A stretch of 17,637 bases of DNA from Spongospora subterranea (GCA_900404475.1 OUQQ01000238.1:27632-45268); one strand, 5' to 3'; counted from the first letter of the stretch, positions 1 through 9,500 are shown. A program made the numbers and translations. The notes: generated by a model from the letters alone, not told the origin.

Positions 1-1356
1 AAAGCCCCAATAATTGAAATTAATTTTCAACATAAATACCAGCGGTATTCGTTTCATTTGGGCAAACATCATCCATCGTGATGGCTTCCCAATTTGGCAG
101 ATTGACTCTCCCCGGCATGTGAAAACACGTAATACAGTACCAACTGAAGCCCCGACAGGTGATGGGGCTAGTTGTCGGATCAGTTGTTAATTTTTGAAGA
201 CTGCCGTCTCAAGATTCCTTGATTAACATTCAACAACAGCCAATGTACAATGATAGATGTGAAGTTACAGCTGCTTGTTGAATTTGCACAGGATCGCGAT
301 GCTTTCAAAATCCTGTACCATTGTTACTGCAAACAATGAATGTTATTAGGTGAATTGCTGATGAAACTCCACTCCCGAATAATTCTCAACGTGTGTTCTC
401 TGTGAGCCAATGCACAGCATTACCGCCCGGTCATCAGCCGGACAGGGATGATGGTGTACACAGTACAGGACTTATTAATACACCCGTCGGGACTTACATA
501 GGAAGAAACTGCGTCTGGTCAGATCCGGTTGCAAGTCCGGAATCCTTTTTTTATCATGCTTATCGAAGCGGAATCTCGATTCGACGTTTAGACGGGGGAA
601 GCAGTACCATACAGATTTACGTGTATCCAGCGTTGAAGAAGTTTCCACGATTTGAAAATGAGATCTCCAATGTTGCTTTGAGCAGCGGACTTTTACTCAT
701 ATTCTTCGAATACGTCGCCATTACCCCATCGTTATCTTTGCATCTTAGTATCTTTTCAACACACTTTCAAAGAAACATCATTCTGGTACGATGTTGAAGA
801 ATACTATACCATGAATTCTAAAGGCACCCGTTTTCGTGACAATCAGCATTGATTCATGTCGAGTCCCAACGTTTCTGCCTTTCAAAAACCAAGTTGTTCT
901 TATCTGGTATGTCGCTGTACGACCTCTTGATTCGGGCATTTTCACCAGAATGTTATCGCCTCGTGAGGTTGTTTTTGTTTGTATTGTTTCTGGATTCCAC
1001 ATGAGAACAGTTTCGCAATATATCTCGCCCATACTGCCATATAAACTTCAATCTCACAACACTTTGCTGCAAAATAGGTTCGATAAATGAGGCATTATCA
1101 AATCTCTTTGGGATGCCCAGGAGGAAGTGCATCCACGGAATTCCGTTCAGAGTGTACAGTACATCCTCCCTCTCTCTCGCGGTACCTATTTTTGCGCAGT
1201 CAATTTTTGCGCAGTCGGTGTGTTGCTGGGTCGTGCATGACCTCACTCTGGACACAGTACACCCGTGTTGTTGGCGGGGGATCCCTCGCTCATGATTATT
1301 ACGTTCTACTTCTACACTTATCATTTGATCCCGATCACATTTCCAGGGGGTAAACG
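1..1356. other. No confident gene; scattered weak ORFs
   Basis: I see no recognisable gene in this stretch. An open frame on the + strand runs from about 14 to 190 without a start and could be the last exon of a gene beginning outside the window. Another + frame is open from 354 to 797 (about 148 codons) but has no ATG near its start and no family I recognise. A minus-strand frame at 778-1032 (84 codons, starting with ATG) overlaps + frames of similar quality, so the coding strand cannot be decided. A short tandem repeat lies at 1188-1216. The last few hundred bases presumably hold the promoter of the gene starting at 1357, but I see no clear core element. Confidence 0.4.
1188..1216. repeat. 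Two tandem copies of a 14-bp motif, period 15
   Basis: The motif ATTTTTGCGCAGTC occurs at 1188-1201 and again, unchanged, at 1203-1216, one base apart. It lies about 140 bp upstream of the start codon at 1357, so it could be a duplicated regulatory site for that gene or a chance slippage duplication. Nothing else in the region decides between these. Confidence 0.7.
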
Positions 1357-4300
1357 ATGAGTAGATGGATATTAGTCGCTGCTGTTGTCAGCGTCTTGGC
1401 CGTCATTGTTTCATCGGCATCAGATTGGCCGACGAAGTGCCAAGCTTGCCGTTTTGAGTGCTTTGAATGCAGCCAGTTTAGCAATCCTCAAGATGGCTCC
1501 TTCTTCAAAATGTCAGAAACGTCTTTCTTCATTTGCGCAAAGCCTTATCGTATGCAGATCTGTACTAAGCTCTCCGAGTGAACCTCAACAATGGGAGTCT
1601 TTCGGTCAATGCGGAGATGTAGATTTTTTGCATATCGATTTTCAAAAGATAAATGTGGAATCACGCTTGACCATGCCATCTCATGTCGGTACACTTCGGT
1701 AAATGCATAAACCCTGTATGGTTTTCTTTTTTTTTTTTAAACGATATTTGCAGCATATCAGGTGTTAATGAGTACGTCGACGGTGCTTTTAGTGACATCA
1801 GCAAGACAACCACCAGTACACTCATGTACGGGAAATCGATGCATTTTTTTTGTCTTAATTTTTGCAATAGATTTGAAGGCGATATGATCATCGATGATAT
1901 TCCTCATGTTCCGCTGATTTGGTACGGCATATTTGTTTTGTCAAAAGGAAAACTCGTTGATCAAATTTAGGTTCGTTAAAAACGAAGAGGAGCTTGGTGC
2001 GAAGTTTGGCGCTGGGGATGACAACGTCCCAGACGGATCTCTGATCTTTGGCGTTGACGAAACTGTCCGCGTGAAAAGATGTATCAAGACAATTCCAGAA
2101 AAAATTGAATCGTTGTCGTTGGATGTTGCTGAGCCAGAACAGTTTCTAGCGCTAACAACTGGAGTCACTTCAGGGCTATCTTTGTAAGCATTTTTTTGTA
2201 GTCTATTACATCGTGTCAACCCTTTACCATAGAAGTTTAACTCTACCGGTGTTGCCCCATATTTCGTTTGAGGACGAGTTTTTCCAACGCGTTGCCTCAT
2301 TAGCAACGGTTATAAAATTGAAAAAGGCGGTATACTTCGATAGACACGACAGCTATATAATTGGGTTTCTCAAAAAACTTGCGAAATATAAAAGCAAGGA
2401 TCTGCAAATGTATAACAGGTTTGAGCCACGTTTATTTTCTAAGACTAAATAATTTGATCAGAATGCTTTACGTCACCCATGAATTCGCTGACTTCCTTCG
2501 ATCGCGAAGCAACCAAATTCAGTGCAATGCACATCAACAAGACGAAGGGTTCGAATGCGGTTTTGACATTAAAGATCTGCCGACTCTAGATATTGACACT
2601 TCAAGGATTTCGGAAAGCCAGACAAATGAGCAACAACAAGGGTTTGTTTACTCTTCGGGAACGATCGACTCTGCGTCTGGTGAAGTATTGTCAGGTTCGA
2701 TGAATATCGGTGTAGAAGACGCTTCTGTAGACTATGCCAAAGAAAGTGGAGTTGGTAAAAGCTCTCGATCACTTGAAGAGTTCACCGCTGTTTTCCAACG
2801 AGATACTCGTTGTGACACGCCCGATTACCCTCAACTATCTTCTAACAGCCCGCGACAGTCTGACCATGAATCCCCTGCCGAAGATTTTACGAAAATCAAA
2901 GAATTTGATACTGCTGTTTTCGAAGCCAATAGCCAGGGCGAGTTTTCCAAGGACGTCGACAAAAAGCGATCACGTCATTATGCAGATGTTATTCCGAAGC
3001 GGGAAGTTGGAAAAAGTATTGCGACAATATCGTACTCCCCTGACAAGGAAACTGTCACAAATAGTGAATCTGGTTCTGCTGCAGACGAAACTACCGATAC
3101 AACGATCGATATTGACCCGATATCAACTATGGGATCAAGTGGTGACTACGATTGGGAGACGGAAGGGGATACCGAAGCACTCAGTTTTGATTCGACGGAC
3201 TCCGTTCGCTTTCGGTCATTTGTTGAAAACCCTTTTCATATGCAACGTCCAAGAAGCAAAAACAATTATATTGTCGATGACATGCTAACAGAGGATGGGG
3301 ATTTTTCAGAGAATTTAGATGCCGCTAAAGTGTCGAGACAACCATTTTTCCAAGAAGAAAGGGGTATCCCATCTGCTATTGACAGCCCAACTCGATCTGA
3401 GCGTAGCAAGGCGAACAAACAACGGTTCAAAGATATCACCTATAATCACGGTTCGAATGAGGTCTCCGATCGTGACGAACGCGGCAGTGTAACAGTGGGC
3501 AAAACGAAACAACAGAAACGTGATCACGAAGGACATAGAGCTTCCGAGCAAGACAGAACATCTTCTTACGATCGAGATTATGTGTCTTCATTGCCACCCA
3601 CATCCTCCTGTATTTCAGCGTCAGCTTCTGATTCGAGTGTTGAGGACGATGGTTGCGATTATGTCGACGCTACATACGTTCACGACTCTTTGAAAGACGA
3701 AGACGGATATGATGACAACCATTCCTATGACGGAGGGAATGCCAAATTTGAAAGCGTCGCTCCCAGCTCCAGAAGCGCTCCGTCTCGATGTGAATCTTTT
3801 TGCGAGCACCCCGACCTTATTCAATCAGGTCCTAACAGCCCAACCCAATCCAGCAACGCGAACACAGACAATTTTGGAAGTATCCAGTTTGATCATGAAT
3901 CGGATATTGTCGCCGCTCGAGGTGGCACACATGAGACAGATCTAGCCAGGGATTCAGAGGACAGTGATGACGACCAAGACGATGCAAACCATTGTCAAGA
4001 TTCTAACAGTGATTCTGCTGTGGGACAGGATTTCGGCTTTGATCGTTTTATTGGCGTTGGCAACGCCAATGACGAAGAAGTCACTGCAGAGCCCTCCAAC
4101 GGCGTTTCTGGAGATGATCCTCATCACGTACAGCCCGACCGCATCCCACCTGTTGTCATCAGCCCAACCCAACGCGATCTCGGCAACACAAACCAACAGA
4201 ACGATTTCGGCGCTCCTCGCGCCCCAGATCAAGTCGTCACCACTGAGTCAGTAGAGCATGGCAGTTCATGGTTAGCCACACTCTGGTTTATTCCAGCAAT

Positions 4301-4442
4301 ATTAGCTTCTGCATCACTCTCCGTTGTGGGAGCCCTCGCGTTTACAATATTCTTGGCCAAAAGACAGTCGGTTACGAAATCGCGTCTGCCTTTACCTCCC
4401 GTCTTGGAAAACCCTGATGATCCTGAGGCCCTCTGGTGGTAA
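1357..4442 (+). CDS. Predicted 929-aa single-pass type I membrane protein, unknown family
   Basis: I do not recognise this protein. My exon model is 1357-1577, 1623-1688, 1754-1825, 1871-1921, 1971-2183, 2233-2418 and 2462-4442; introns are 43-65 bp and phases close at every junction (2790 nt, 929 aa). The start is the first ATG after an in-frame TAA two codons upstream. Residues 1-21 form a signal peptide, followed by a CxxCxxxCxxC cluster at residues 28-38 and further cysteines up to about residue 90, as expected for a disulphide-bonded luminal or extracellular domain of roughly 300 residues. A stalk of about 550 residues follows, very rich in Ser, Asp and Glu and probably disordered, with recurring Ser-Pro-Thr/Arg-Gln motifs. 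Residues 873-902 are one membrane span, then a basic KRQ start and a 27-residue tail ending in WW. The topology suggests a surface or vesicle receptor-like protein, but that is inference. The small 5' exons are the least certain part. Confidence 0.7.
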
Positions 4443-4540
4443 TGGCTCGTTGCTAATCTATTCAGACTCAATTCTTGTGAGTAAACGCATACATTCATCA
4501 GATTATTCATATATTGTAATATATATTGTTTCGTTTTTGA

Positions 4541-4546
4541 AATAAA
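4541..4546 (+). terminator. Polyadenylation signal AATAAA for the upstream gene
   Basis: A canonical AATAAA lies about 100 bp after the stop codon of the membrane-protein gene on the same strand. It is only four bases from the stop codon of the convergent ZIP gene, so the two 3' ends must overlap or nearly touch. The region between the stops is AT-rich, with TA-repeat stretches near 4507-4530. Confidence 0.55.
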
Positions 4547-4549
4547 AAT

Positions 4550-5759
4550 TTAAGCCCATCGGGCCAGTAATGCCATTGCTGCAGCTCCGGCATACAGCGC
4601 TAGCATATTGACTACCTTGAAGTTTCTGGTCATCAATCGGAACGCTTTATTATGGTTAATCTGTTTACGCATCAGCAAACACAATACGCCAATCCATTTG
4701 AATTCCTGTACCTCGACGGAAATAAGCTCCGTATATGTGTTATACATCAAAATTCCTGCTCTGTGCAGGAGTTTCAACCAATCGCCGTTAAATCACAAAC
4801 GCTATTTAGAGCACTTACGAAAGTGAGTCGAAAATTCCTTGCACAATGATGACTGTAGATGAGTTTCCATTGTAGACGCTGTGGACCCCGATTCCAATCG
4901 CGATACCGACAGGCGTCGTTAACGGGTACATCATGCCCATGAAACCGAACTTGACGATCGAACCCTGGCTGATGTTTGAGATCAATGCACCCAGTGCTAA
5001 TCCTTCGAATAGCTGGTGGAATGCCATAGCCACAAGCAGTGTCATGAAACCGTTGAAACTGGACGTCACCCCCAAAGTCAGGCCGATGGCAAGGGAATGA
5101 AATAAGATTCCAGCTTCTAGAATTACAAGCGATAAGAATTTTGCGTCTTCATGAAAATGTCCCTCGAGTTCGACGTCCTGCCCATTGTGTATGGCCGAAG
5201 GCGGCGGCAGGTTATTGACTGCGTTATTCAGCACCATGTCATGCTCAATGTGGTGCCCATGATGTCCATGCCCATACGAGAACAGCTCGATCAACTGAAC
5301 GAGGAACGATGCAGCGAGGGCGAAGACTCCAACGAACGCTGGCCCATATTCCGTCCAGACGCCATCCAGACACGGGTTAGAAAATTGCTCAAACGCATCC
5401 GGCAAAAGGTGGCACCACCCCGTTGCCGCAATAACGCCAATACCGAACATTTTAAACACCTGAAGCAATGAATATTTATTTCAAAAAAAAACGACTCGAT
5501 GTTGACTTACTTGAATGACCTTTTGAAAAAACGGTCTGGAAGTTGTGCCAAGCGTCAACGTTGTAAAGATTCCGATACCGGAGACCACAAGAAGGATGAA
5601 AACGGAACCGACATGCCATGCAACTGAATATTCATCAATAGGTGTCGCAGAACAGTCGATGGCCGGCGAAAGCGTGTCAGGGCTTTGTCCAAAGACAGTC
5701 GAGAAAAGAACCAACGAGGAAACGACCGCAAATAGGAGATATTTGCTTGGTGTCGCCAT
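4550..5759 (-). CDS. ZIP-family zinc/iron transporter
   Basis: This is a ZIP-type importer that moves Zn2+ (possibly Fe2+) into the cytosol. The exons, in transcript order, are 5511-5759, 4819-5459 and 4760 down to 4550, with introns of 51 and 58 bp that both open with GTAAGT; the product is 366 aa. A hydrophobic N-terminus (residues about 7-24) looks like a signal peptide. TM1 is near residue 50-72, and the TM2 signature with GWCHLLPDAF ends near residue 106. The variable loop carries the metal-binding run GHGHHGHHIEH at about 146-156. The TM4 motif begins with H204-S-x3-G and TM5 has H231-Q-L-F-E-G, the paired histidines and glutamate that form the transport site. The last exon supplies the conserved AGIL-Y-x3-EL segment and a final TM ending ALLARWA. 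Length and order match the ZIP I group of plant and fungal Zrt/IRT proteins. It lies downstream of a secreted His-rich protein gene on the same strand. Confidence 0.95.
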
Positions 5760-6561
5760 AGCAAAGGGTTGAACAAACCACCCCTTTTTGCCCGGTGTAA
5801 TTCAGGTGCGATCGAAATCGGGTCGATGACTGTGATCATGCTGGCCCTTTCCACAATACCACAATGCCCCCACTTGACGATACTCTGTGACAAGACGAGG
5901 TTATGGGTCTGGAGTGGGGACTTGGGCGGAAGGACGACAAGCTACTGTAACTGCATACTTGAGGCGACCTCCCCAGTCAAGCGACTGATGCGGCGTCAGC
6001 TGAAGAGTGTGAACCAGTTAGGCGAGTTCGGGTGCAAGTGCAACACAAAACCGCGACACTGAAACGACGATAATGTAGAGTAGGCGCGCACAGCAACGTC
6101 GCTAATTTTTCGAAAAAAATTGAATCAATTCGCGGGTGAGAATAAACAGCGATAGACGAATGAGTTTTTTGAAAAGGGTTTGAGACATAAGTGCAGGTGT
6201 CTCTACAAGATATCTGTTCAAAGCCGAGAAAGTGTGGCCCTCATAATCGTGACCTGGCCAGCGCCGCTTGGGGATGTTTCTCAGCAGCAGATACTGCCTC
6301 TTGGTTTTAGAGCCAGCAGGTTCACATATTTAGGCCTTTCATTGCACAGACACATGGATTTCATGCCATGCACGGTCCGTTTAAGCGGAAGGTAAGTGTT
6401 TGTGACTTGAAAATGCAAATAATCGAGGCATTTGTCATTTTTTGTGAATTCAGAAGAGGACAATAATTTACTACTGCAATGGTTGTTCTGAGGAAGTCAG
6501 TTGATAGGGAATTCGGGGCATATCGCAACTTGGCATGAATTGTATAGAAATGTATTTTAGA
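5760..6561. other. Intergenic region between the ZIP and His-rich genes
   Basis: About 800 bp hold the 5' flank of the ZIP gene and the 3' flank of the His-rich gene, both on the minus strand. Short open frames at 5769-6062 (+) and 6180-6395 (+) have no family resemblance, no splice support and a non-protein-like composition. A near-perfect AT hairpin, AATTTTT-CG-AAAAAAATT, lies at about 6103-6120. I see no TATA box, known metal-response element or RNA gene. Confidence 0.5.
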
Positions 6562-7170
6562 TTAATGAAGCCTGAACATGCCATCATTGGGGTGATTCCA
6601 AGCATTCCAGTCACTGAAATCGTCACGAGGTAGATCATGATGAGCGGGCACTCGTTCTGCATCGAAGTCACCATAACCGTGATGGTTTCCATGATGGTCT
6701 CCATGATGGTCTCCATGATGGTCTCCATGATGATTGTCATGAATTGGTAAGTGATGACCATCATGCTCATGGACTCCACCAAGGTGGAACGGCTCGTGCT
6801 CGCCGTGATGCTCGTCTTCGAAGCCGCCGTGCCCATGTTCATGGCCTTCATAGCCATGGTCTGCGTGTCTGGCATGCGTGTCCGCGTCTCTATGGCGATG
6901 TTGGTCGTCGTTTTCCCCAGCGATGTCATGGCGACGAACGTGGACATGTACATCAAGGCCTTGCGATTCAGGGTCTACGTAACCATGACCATCGTGATGA
7001 TCGTAATCCTCGTGGAGTCCATGGTGGCCATCATGAACGCCAAGGGGAACATCATGGTAGTTTCTTGAGTGTCCACCATGTTCGTTAAACAGCCCTTCGT
7101 GGTCGTGACCATAATCAGCATTGGCAAAAGTGGCCACCGCCAGCATGGCAATAATGAAAGCCTTATTCAT
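6562..7170 (-). CDS. Secreted histidine-rich protein, probable metal binder
   Basis: A single-exon gene for 202 aa. Residues 1-18 form a clear signal peptide ending in an A-N-A cleavage site before DYG. The mature part has 46 histidines by my count (about 23% of the protein) and many Asp, Glu and Gly residues, but no cysteine. Histidines occur as HxH, HHxxH and GHH motifs throughout, with a tandem HHGD repeat of five units at about residues 146-165. The tail, with WNAWNHPNDG, is less repetitive. This composition points to an extracellular or periplasm-like protein that binds Zn2+, Cu2+ or Ni2+, but it assigns no orthologous family because His-rich repeats arise easily. The next gene on the strand is a ZIP importer with its own His-rich loop, which supports a role in metal capture or buffering. 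An alternative is a structural or pH-responsive coat protein. Offset frames over the same DNA are repeat artefacts. Confidence 0.82.
   Translation of the reverse strand: MNKAFIIAMLAVATFANADYGHDHEGLFNEHGGHSRNYHDVPLGVHDGHHGLHEDYDHHDGHGYVDPESQGLDVHVHVRRHDIAGENDDQHRHRDADTHARHADHGYEGHEHGHGGFEDEHHGEHEPFHLGGVHEHDGHHLPIHDNHHGDHHGDHHGDHHGNHHGYGDFDAERVPAHHDLPRDDFSDWNAWNHPNDGMFRLH
6679..6735 (-). repeat. 12-bp tandem repeat encoding HHGD units
   Basis: Between about 6679 and 6735 the + strand repeats CATGATGGTCTC with few changes, roughly four to five times, encoding HHGD (one unit HHGN) in the His-rich protein. The copies are almost identical at the DNA level, including third positions, which indicates recent expansion by slippage. 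Copy number is likely to vary between strains. Confidence 0.85.
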
Positions 7171-7191
7171 TTTCCAAGACCTGCCAGAACC

Positions 7192-7199
7192 AGTATATA
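7192..7199 (-). promoter_or_regulatory. TATA-like element upstream of the His-rich gene
   Basis: On the minus strand CTATATAC lies only about 22-29 bases before the ATG at 7170. If used as a TATA box, transcription would start very close to the start codon and give a very short 5' leader. It may instead be ordinary AT-rich sequence. No other core promoter element stands out here. Confidence 0.3.
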
Positions 7200-7263
7200 G
7201 ATGTAGGATTGATAATATATTACGAGTTATGGAGGAACTTATTCGGTATGTTAAGAAGAATCC

Positions 7264-7500
7264 ATTGAGAGTTGATTCACGCCCTCATTGAAATCGAACC
7301 GACTTGACTCAGCGGGTGAAATTGCCTGTCTGATTTCAATACATCACATCAAGAACTTTTGGCGTTGTGAAAGGCATCATATGTCAAGCTTAGTTCATCG
7401 AGAGTTGAATCACGGCCTCTCGTTTCGCACCGGCTTGACTCAGCATTTGAACTACCCGTTTGAGGTTTCATACGTCACATCGACTAATTGAACGTTGTAA
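7264..7500. repeat. Two diverged copies of a ~100-bp direct repeat
   Basis: Copy 1 runs from about 7264 to 7370 and copy 2 from about 7397 to 7500, offset by about 130-133 bp. Shared blocks in the same order include GAGAGTTGA, TCACG-CCTC, ACCG-CTTGACTCAGC, TGATTT/TGAGGTTT with CATAC-TCACATC, and finally CGTTGTGA/CGTTGTAA. Copy 2 overlaps the last roughly 33 bases of the DUF72 coding region (its stop codon is at 7468), so copy 1 may be a decayed duplicate of that gene's 3' end and downstream flank. No inverted ends or target-site duplications were seen. Confidence 0.75.
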
Positions 7501-8406
7501 CAGTCGGAGGTCTACGATTGCACTCGGAGGGCGCCCATCATCGGTATTATTATACATTACGTAGACGTTCTTGCCAGATCGCTTCCACTCAACAACTTGC
7601 TTCGCCAGTTTCTCCATACACTGTTCACCATAAGATCCAACATACTGGCCATTGGATCCATGTAGTCGTAGATAATAGCCCCAGTCACAACATGGCTGAT
7701 AGCCTTCGAGTGTAGGGTTCCAACCGTCTTTCAAATCGCCTACCCACATCTTTACGTTTTTGATGTGTATCGCCGCGAAGCAAAAATTACACGACCTCAT
7801 CGCATCATAAATTTCTTGGCAATACCAAGACGCATGTCTGAATTCAAAGACATAGCGACCATCTCTGGGCAGAATGGCTCTGAGAGCATATAGCTTGTCA
7901 ACTGAGTACGTGAGCTTGGGCGGAAGCTGAAACAAAATGGGCCCAAGATGATCACCGAGTTGTTTACAGCCTTGCTCATAGAAATAATGCCACCTTTCGG
8001 CGAAATTGTCATCGACGTTGAGTTGCCTCCAATGGGTGAAGTACTGGTTAGCTTTGACCACGTACGTGAATGAAGGTCGCGGCGACGAATCATGGCACCA
8101 TTTTTTCCAGGTTGATAGTTTCGGGATACGATAAAAAGTCGAGTTCAATTCGACGGAATCGAACTCAGCAGAATAGAATTTGAAGAGGTCCACACCTCGA
8201 GGATAAAACACGCCCTTTTTCCAATGATCATAGCAATACCCACTGGTTCCCAAATAAAATTCCTTTTGATGACAAACTTTCCGTTTCTTCTGGAACTGTA
8301 TTGGCTCTTCATCGGAACTATATGATGCTGTGACACTAATATTCTTCTTAGCCAGTGCTTTGGACGAAACTGTAGAACCCGACATGATGGCCGCGTGCTT
8401 ATGCAT
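7468..8406 (-). CDS. DUF72 (YecE-like) TIM-barrel-fold protein
   Basis: An intronless 312-residue protein of the DUF72 family, whose biochemical role is not established; the fold is a TIM barrel and a nucleic-acid or phosphate-ester enzyme has been proposed. Family signatures appear in order: LGTSGY at 52-57 with H-W at 61-62 and FYP at 67-69, SVELNSTFYR at 84-93, the lysine of VVKANQYFTHW at 116-126, LGPILFQLPP at 154-163, EFRHASW at 188-194, YLRLHG at 245-250 and the C-terminal YNN at 285-287. The family core begins near residue 50. The preceding 45 residues are a Ser/Lys-rich extension with KKRKV at 40-44, resembling a nuclear-localisation signal. The start is the first ATG after an in-frame TAG four codons upstream. 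Lack of introns contrasts with the intron-dense neighbours and fits, but does not prove, an origin by transfer from a prokaryote or by retroposition. Confidence 0.93.
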   Translation of the reverse strand: MHKHAAIMSGSTVSSKALAKKNISVTASYSSDEEPIQFQKKRKVCHQKEFYLGTSGYCYDHWKKGVFYPRGVDLFKFYSAEFDSVELNSTFYRIPKLSTWKKWCHDSSPRPSFTYVVKANQYFTHWRQLNVDDNFAERWHYFYEQGCKQLGDHLGPILFQLPPKLTYSVDKLYALRAILPRDGRYVFEFRHASWYCQEIYDAMRSCNFCFAAIHIKNVKMWVGDLKDGWNPTLEGYQPCCDWGYYLRLHGSNGQYVGSYGEQCMEKLAKQVVEWKRSGKNVYVMYNNTDDGRPPSAIVDLRLLQRSISRCDV

Positions 8407-9500
8407 CGATCGCAGCTCCTAATAATTGATTGGCAGATAATGGTTCGGGGATTCCTGCCTTCCTCGAGTCGAGGTCCCTGATTCCACAGAATGTTGCCCT
8501 GTCGAATTGCAGCATTTTCTGGTTGTCGATTCAAATCTGCTGCGAGCATATCTCTGTGGTGATTAAAACATCGATAATGGTGTTTTTTTATTCAAATGAT
8601 AAACGAAATGTATCATAAGATGACTAGGCACGTCCTCTTCTCAGTATTATAACAGCACCGATTCAGTGATGATCTCATTCAAATGATAGACCAGTCGTGG
8701 GAGTATCATAAATGACTAGGCATGTCTTGTTGACAGTATCGTAACAGCACCGATTCAGTGATGATCTCATTTAAATGATATGCCAGTTGTAGGAGTATCA
8801 TAATGACTAGGCATGTCCTATTCACAGTATTGGAACAGCACTGATGCAATGTTGACCTTCTTTGAGATACCGACACAAACAGCACGATCAGTTGAGGTGC
8901 GTCGGTTGCATTGTGGAAAGGGTGTCGTGATCAAAGGAAGCTGTGTTCGGGGCGAAGCGGGTTAGATTAAGTGGAAATAAGGTGGCTAACTTAGGTTCGT
9001 CAGTGGTCTAGAGTCAGATTTGGCTAATGCGAATCTGCTCAAAGGCTGTACGCTCGCCAAAATACCAATGACGAACTCTTTCCCAAAGTAGAAGAGCACG
9101 TTTCCTACACTTCATCATGCCCGCTTCGCGCAGAACCTTGGAGCCCAAGTGCCTTCCTTTGAACACAGCATCCTTTCTACAAAAGAAGCACAAGTGGTGC
9201 TTGTCGTTAATGATTGAGCATGATGACAAAATCACAATAGAAGCAGCAGTTGTGCTCAGCGACCAGCTCATCGAACAGCATGATAGATCAACTTGTGTGG
9301 TGCTGAGAACAGTGCGGTTATTCAATGAAAGACAATAGGGAGGGCAGATACGCTGAGGTCATGACGGCTGACGTAGGCGACCAGACGATATTTGTGGGTA
9401 CTGATCGGATATTATTCTGATCCTGATCTGAAGTAGATCATAAACTTCCGAATTGGTCGTCTCGCCGCCGCCTCGGCGTGGTTTCCCATTTTGCTAGAGC
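8407..9500. other. Intergenic region with tandem repeats and a weak ORF
   Basis: This 1.1-kb gap separates the divergent DUF72 and RME-8 genes and should hold both promoters. It contains the three-copy repeat listed separately. A minus-strand frame at 9014-9325 (103 codons with ATG) encodes a Cys- and Arg-containing peptide I cannot place; a + frame at 9117-9338 covers the same DNA equally well, so neither is called as a gene. Near 9428-9444 there is a short palindrome, TGATCT-GAAGT-AGATCA. I found nothing resembling the N-terminal PH-like region expected for RME-8, and no tRNA. Confidence 0.5.
8591..8855. repeat. Three tandem copies of an 87-92-bp unit
   Basis: Copies begin at about 8591, 8678 and 8770, each opening with TTYAAATGATA and containing GTATCATAA, GACTAGGCAYGTC, CAGTAT, AACAGCACYGAT and, in the first two, CAGTGATGATCTCATT. 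Copies 1 and 2 share their last 30 bases almost exactly; copy 3 decays after AACAGCACTGATGCA near 8846. No open frame runs through them. They could be a young non-coding minisatellite or duplicated regulatory DNA in a divergent promoter region. Confidence 0.85.

Noticed and set aside
354..797. Open + strand frame of about 148 codons
   Set aside because: It has no ATG near its start, no recognised family and no clear splice links to other exons. It could be an exon or a relic but cannot be supported.
778..1032. 84-codon minus-strand ORF with ATG
   Set aside because: It overlaps + frames of similar quality. Attempts to extend it through plausible splice sites gave no consistent gene.
6471..6956. 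161-codon Met/Thr/Ile-rich minus-strand frame
   Set aside because: It is an offset frame over the His-rich gene, and its composition comes from the CATGATGG repeats. The frame at 6562-7170 has a proper signal peptide.
6744..7088. Two + strand frames (114 and 105 codons) opposite the His-rich gene
   Set aside because: They are antisense shadows of the repetitive His codons, with no family features.
7264..8870. Transposon ends for the two intergenic repeat families
   Set aside because: No terminal inverted repeats, target-site duplications or transposase/reverse-transcriptase frames were found near either repeat.
8880..9010. Possible tRNA-like sequence (GGTTCG-type motif near 8993)
   Set aside because: No matching acceptor stem, D-loop or anticodon arm can be drawn around it.
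9014..9325. 103-codon minus-strand ORF, Cys/Arg-containing
   Set aside because: An equally long + strand frame covers the same bases, no motif is recognisable, and no splice or promoter support was found. It is left as intergenic.
9117..9338. Candidate N-terminal exon for RME-8 on the + strand
   Set aside because: The 73-codon translation shows no resemblance to the PH-like N-terminus and no splice junction keeps phase into 9501.
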